DNA from: Planobispora rosea | Lineage (GTDB): Bacteria > Actinomycetota > Actinomycetes > Streptosporangiales > Streptosporangiaceae | Direction of reading: 5' to 3' | DNA: 64,000 nt | Assembly (NCBI RefSeq): GCF_014648175.1 | Contig: NZ_BMQP01000018.1 | Span: 98,265 to 162,264, forward strand | Shown: positions 63,124 to 64,000 of the stretch, piece after piece | Layout: every line of letters starts with the position of its first letter | Position numbering within the stretch: the first letter of the stretch is position 1 | The notes under the pieces: model-generated | What the model saw: only the letters and a program-made list of their open reading frames with translations | What the model was told of the DNA's origin: nothing | The model's database searches: none | Program-made: the position numbers and the translations under genes

Positions 63124-63819
63124 ATGCGTATCGCAGTCTTCGGCGCCAACGGCCCCACCGGCCGCCTGCTCACCGGCCAGGCACTCGCAGCCGGACACCA
63201 GGTTGCCGCGATCACCCGGCAGCCGGGCTCCTTTCCCCTGCGCCATCGACGGCTCGACGTCGTCGGCGCCGACGTGCTCGACGCCACCGCCGTCGACACC
63301 GCCGTGGCCGGGCAGGAGGCGGTGCTGTCGACGCTCGGCGTGCCCCCGGGCAAGGAACCCATCACCACCTATTCGCGCGGGGTGGCCAACATCGTCGCCG
63401 CGATGAAGCGGCACGGGGTGCGCCGGCTCGCCGTGGTGAGCTCGAGCGGCGTCGACCCGCGCCCGTACTCCGACGGCGGCTTCCTGTTCAACCGGGTGAT
63501 GCTGCCCTACGTGACCCGGGTGCTGGGCAAGACGCTGTACGACGACATGCGGCGGATGGAGGCGCTGGTCCGCGCCAGTGATCTCGACTGGACGATCCTA
63601 CGCCCGAGCGGGCTCTACAACCTGCCGTCGGTCACCGACTACACCCTCGTCGAGGGCCACGCCGACGCCAGGTTCACCTCCCGGACGGACCTGGCCGCGA
63701 GCATGCTGGCCTTGCTGGATGACGACCGTTACGTCCGCGCCACCATCAGCGTCATCACCACCGTCGGCAACCCCACCCTGCTCCAGTGGATCCGCCGCGA
63801 GGCATTGGCCAAAGGCTGA
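63124..63819 (+). CDS. NAD(P)-binding oxidoreductase/epimerase (atypical SDR)
   Basis: 231 residues from MRIAVFGANGPTGRLLTGQA (Rossmann motif G-x-x-G-x-x-G). Also GADVLDATAVDTAVAGQEAV, RLAVVSSSGVDPRP and DWTILRPSGLYNLP. No Y-x3-K catalytic pair, as in NmrA/TMR-like proteins that reduce quinones or flavins, or sense NADP. It is the usual 'oxidoreductase/epimerase' member of the COE gene group controlled by ECF41 sigma factors. Start set at 63124 because the ECF41 promoter starts transcription near 63095; AAGGA is 9 nt upstream. Confidence 0.9.
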   Translation: MRIAVFGANGPTGRLLTGQALAAGHQVAAITRQPGSFPLRHRRLDVVGADVLDATAVDTAVAGQEAVLSTLGVPPGKEPITTYSRGVANIVAAMKRHGVRRLAVVSSSGVDPRPYSDGGFLFNRVMLPYVTRVLGKTLYDDMRRMEALVRASDLDWTILRPSGLYNLPSVTDYTLVEGHADARFTSRTDLAASMLALLDDDRYVRATISVITTVGNPTLLQWIRREALAKG

Positions 63820-63834
63820 GCCGGTCTCCTCCGG

Positions 63835-63850
63835 GCCTGATGCGGCACTA
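63835..63850. repeat. Solo IS630-type tip, inverted relative to 59812-59827
   Basis: GCCTGATGCGGCACTA is the exact complement of TAGTGCCGCATCAGGC at 59812-59827, including the TA. Nothing else of an IS630 element is next to it. Together they enclose 59812-63850. Confidence 0.85.
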
Positions 63851-63952
63851 GGCCGGTCTTCTTTGGGCGAGCAGCCCCTCAAGCACCTCACGAAGAGGTT
63901 CAGAACCACGAGACGGCGCAAGTCCTTGAATCCGGAAAGCCCCGTAAACGCG

Positions 63953-63980
63953 AAAAAGGGCCACCCACAAGGGTGACCCT
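63953..63980 (-). terminator. Terminator of a leftward transcript entering from beyond the window
   Basis: Minus strand AGGGTCACCC-TTGT-GGGTGGCCCT followed by TTTT; ten positions with one mismatch. The bases at the window edge (GCCGGAC on the minus strand) resemble the 3' end of an actinobacterial 5S rRNA, so this may close an rRNA operon. The rest, 63851-64000, has no gene. Confidence 0.7.
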
Positions 63981-64000
63981 CTTTCAAACGATTGTCCGGC

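Overview
This 64 kb window is high-GC actinobacterial DNA. Streptosporangiaceae (Streptosporangium or Nonomuraea type) is my best guess. The signs are extreme third-position GC, frequent GTG and TTG starts, actinobacterial Shine-Dalgarno spacing, a DUF5999 protein, the garA-ftsR-DUF151-merR order next to gcvP, a primary sigma factor with a Lys/Ala-rich N-terminal arm, and leaderless leader peptides. Most of it is ordinary chromosome; the main mobile region is at the right end.

Layout. 1-4.8 kb: end of menE, a small exported protein, the primary sigma factor, a membrane NERD protein and two unknown small proteins. 5-8.5 kb: TetR regulator, DUF5999 protein, alpha/beta hydrolase, two-segment membrane protein, TPR protein. 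8.6-14.4 kb: gcvP behind a tandem glycine riboswitch, then the leftward garA-ftsR-DUF151-merR block. 14.4-17.8 kb: two 81-bp repeats, a sugar-nucleotidyltransferase/phosphomannomutase fusion and a CDP-alcohol phosphatidyltransferase. 17.8-24.8 kb: TPP riboswitch-thiC, a chemoreceptor, a two-component system with a membrane protein. 24.9-34.7 kb: methyltransferase, acyl-CoA dehydrogenase, SRPBCC protein, divergent permease/Lrp pair, enoyl-CoA hydratase and esterase, a C26-family protein that has lost its nucleophile, a globin-reductase, a BNR-repeat protein. 34.8-41.9 kb: thyX, a RibD-like reductase, an ABC exporter, an amidohydrolase, and fused trpEG behind a complete trp attenuator. 41.9-51.5 kb: TetR with a decayed FAD monooxygenase, GDSL and CocE hydrolases, WYL regulator, SDR, a coupled VOC/carboxymuconolactone-decarboxylase-like pair, DUF3311 plus a sodium:solute symporter. 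51.5-59.8 kb: DUF6285, an ACAD10/11-type acyl-CoA dehydrogenase and an APH-like kinase; a Cys-rich leader peptide in front of an arylsulfatase; a pentapeptide-repeat protein; a membrane acyltransferase.

59.8-63.85 kb is mobile DNA. A broken IS630-type element and an intact IS3-type element sit beside an ECF41 sigma gene (sigJ) and its divergent NAD(P)-binding oxidoreductase. Both genes carry the same TGTCACA-N17-CGTC promoter. The whole 4-kb block lies between perfect 16-bp inverted copies of the IS630 tip, each bordered by TA. A leftward terminator at the right edge suggests that an rRNA operon begins just outside the window.

The strongest regulatory finds are the Cys leader peptide whose terminal region can pair with the sulfatase ribosome-binding site, the trp attenuator, the duplicated ECF41 promoters and the two riboswitches. 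The window is also unusually rich in short perfect tandem repeats (units of 9 to 31 bp) and carries an 81-bp direct repeat.
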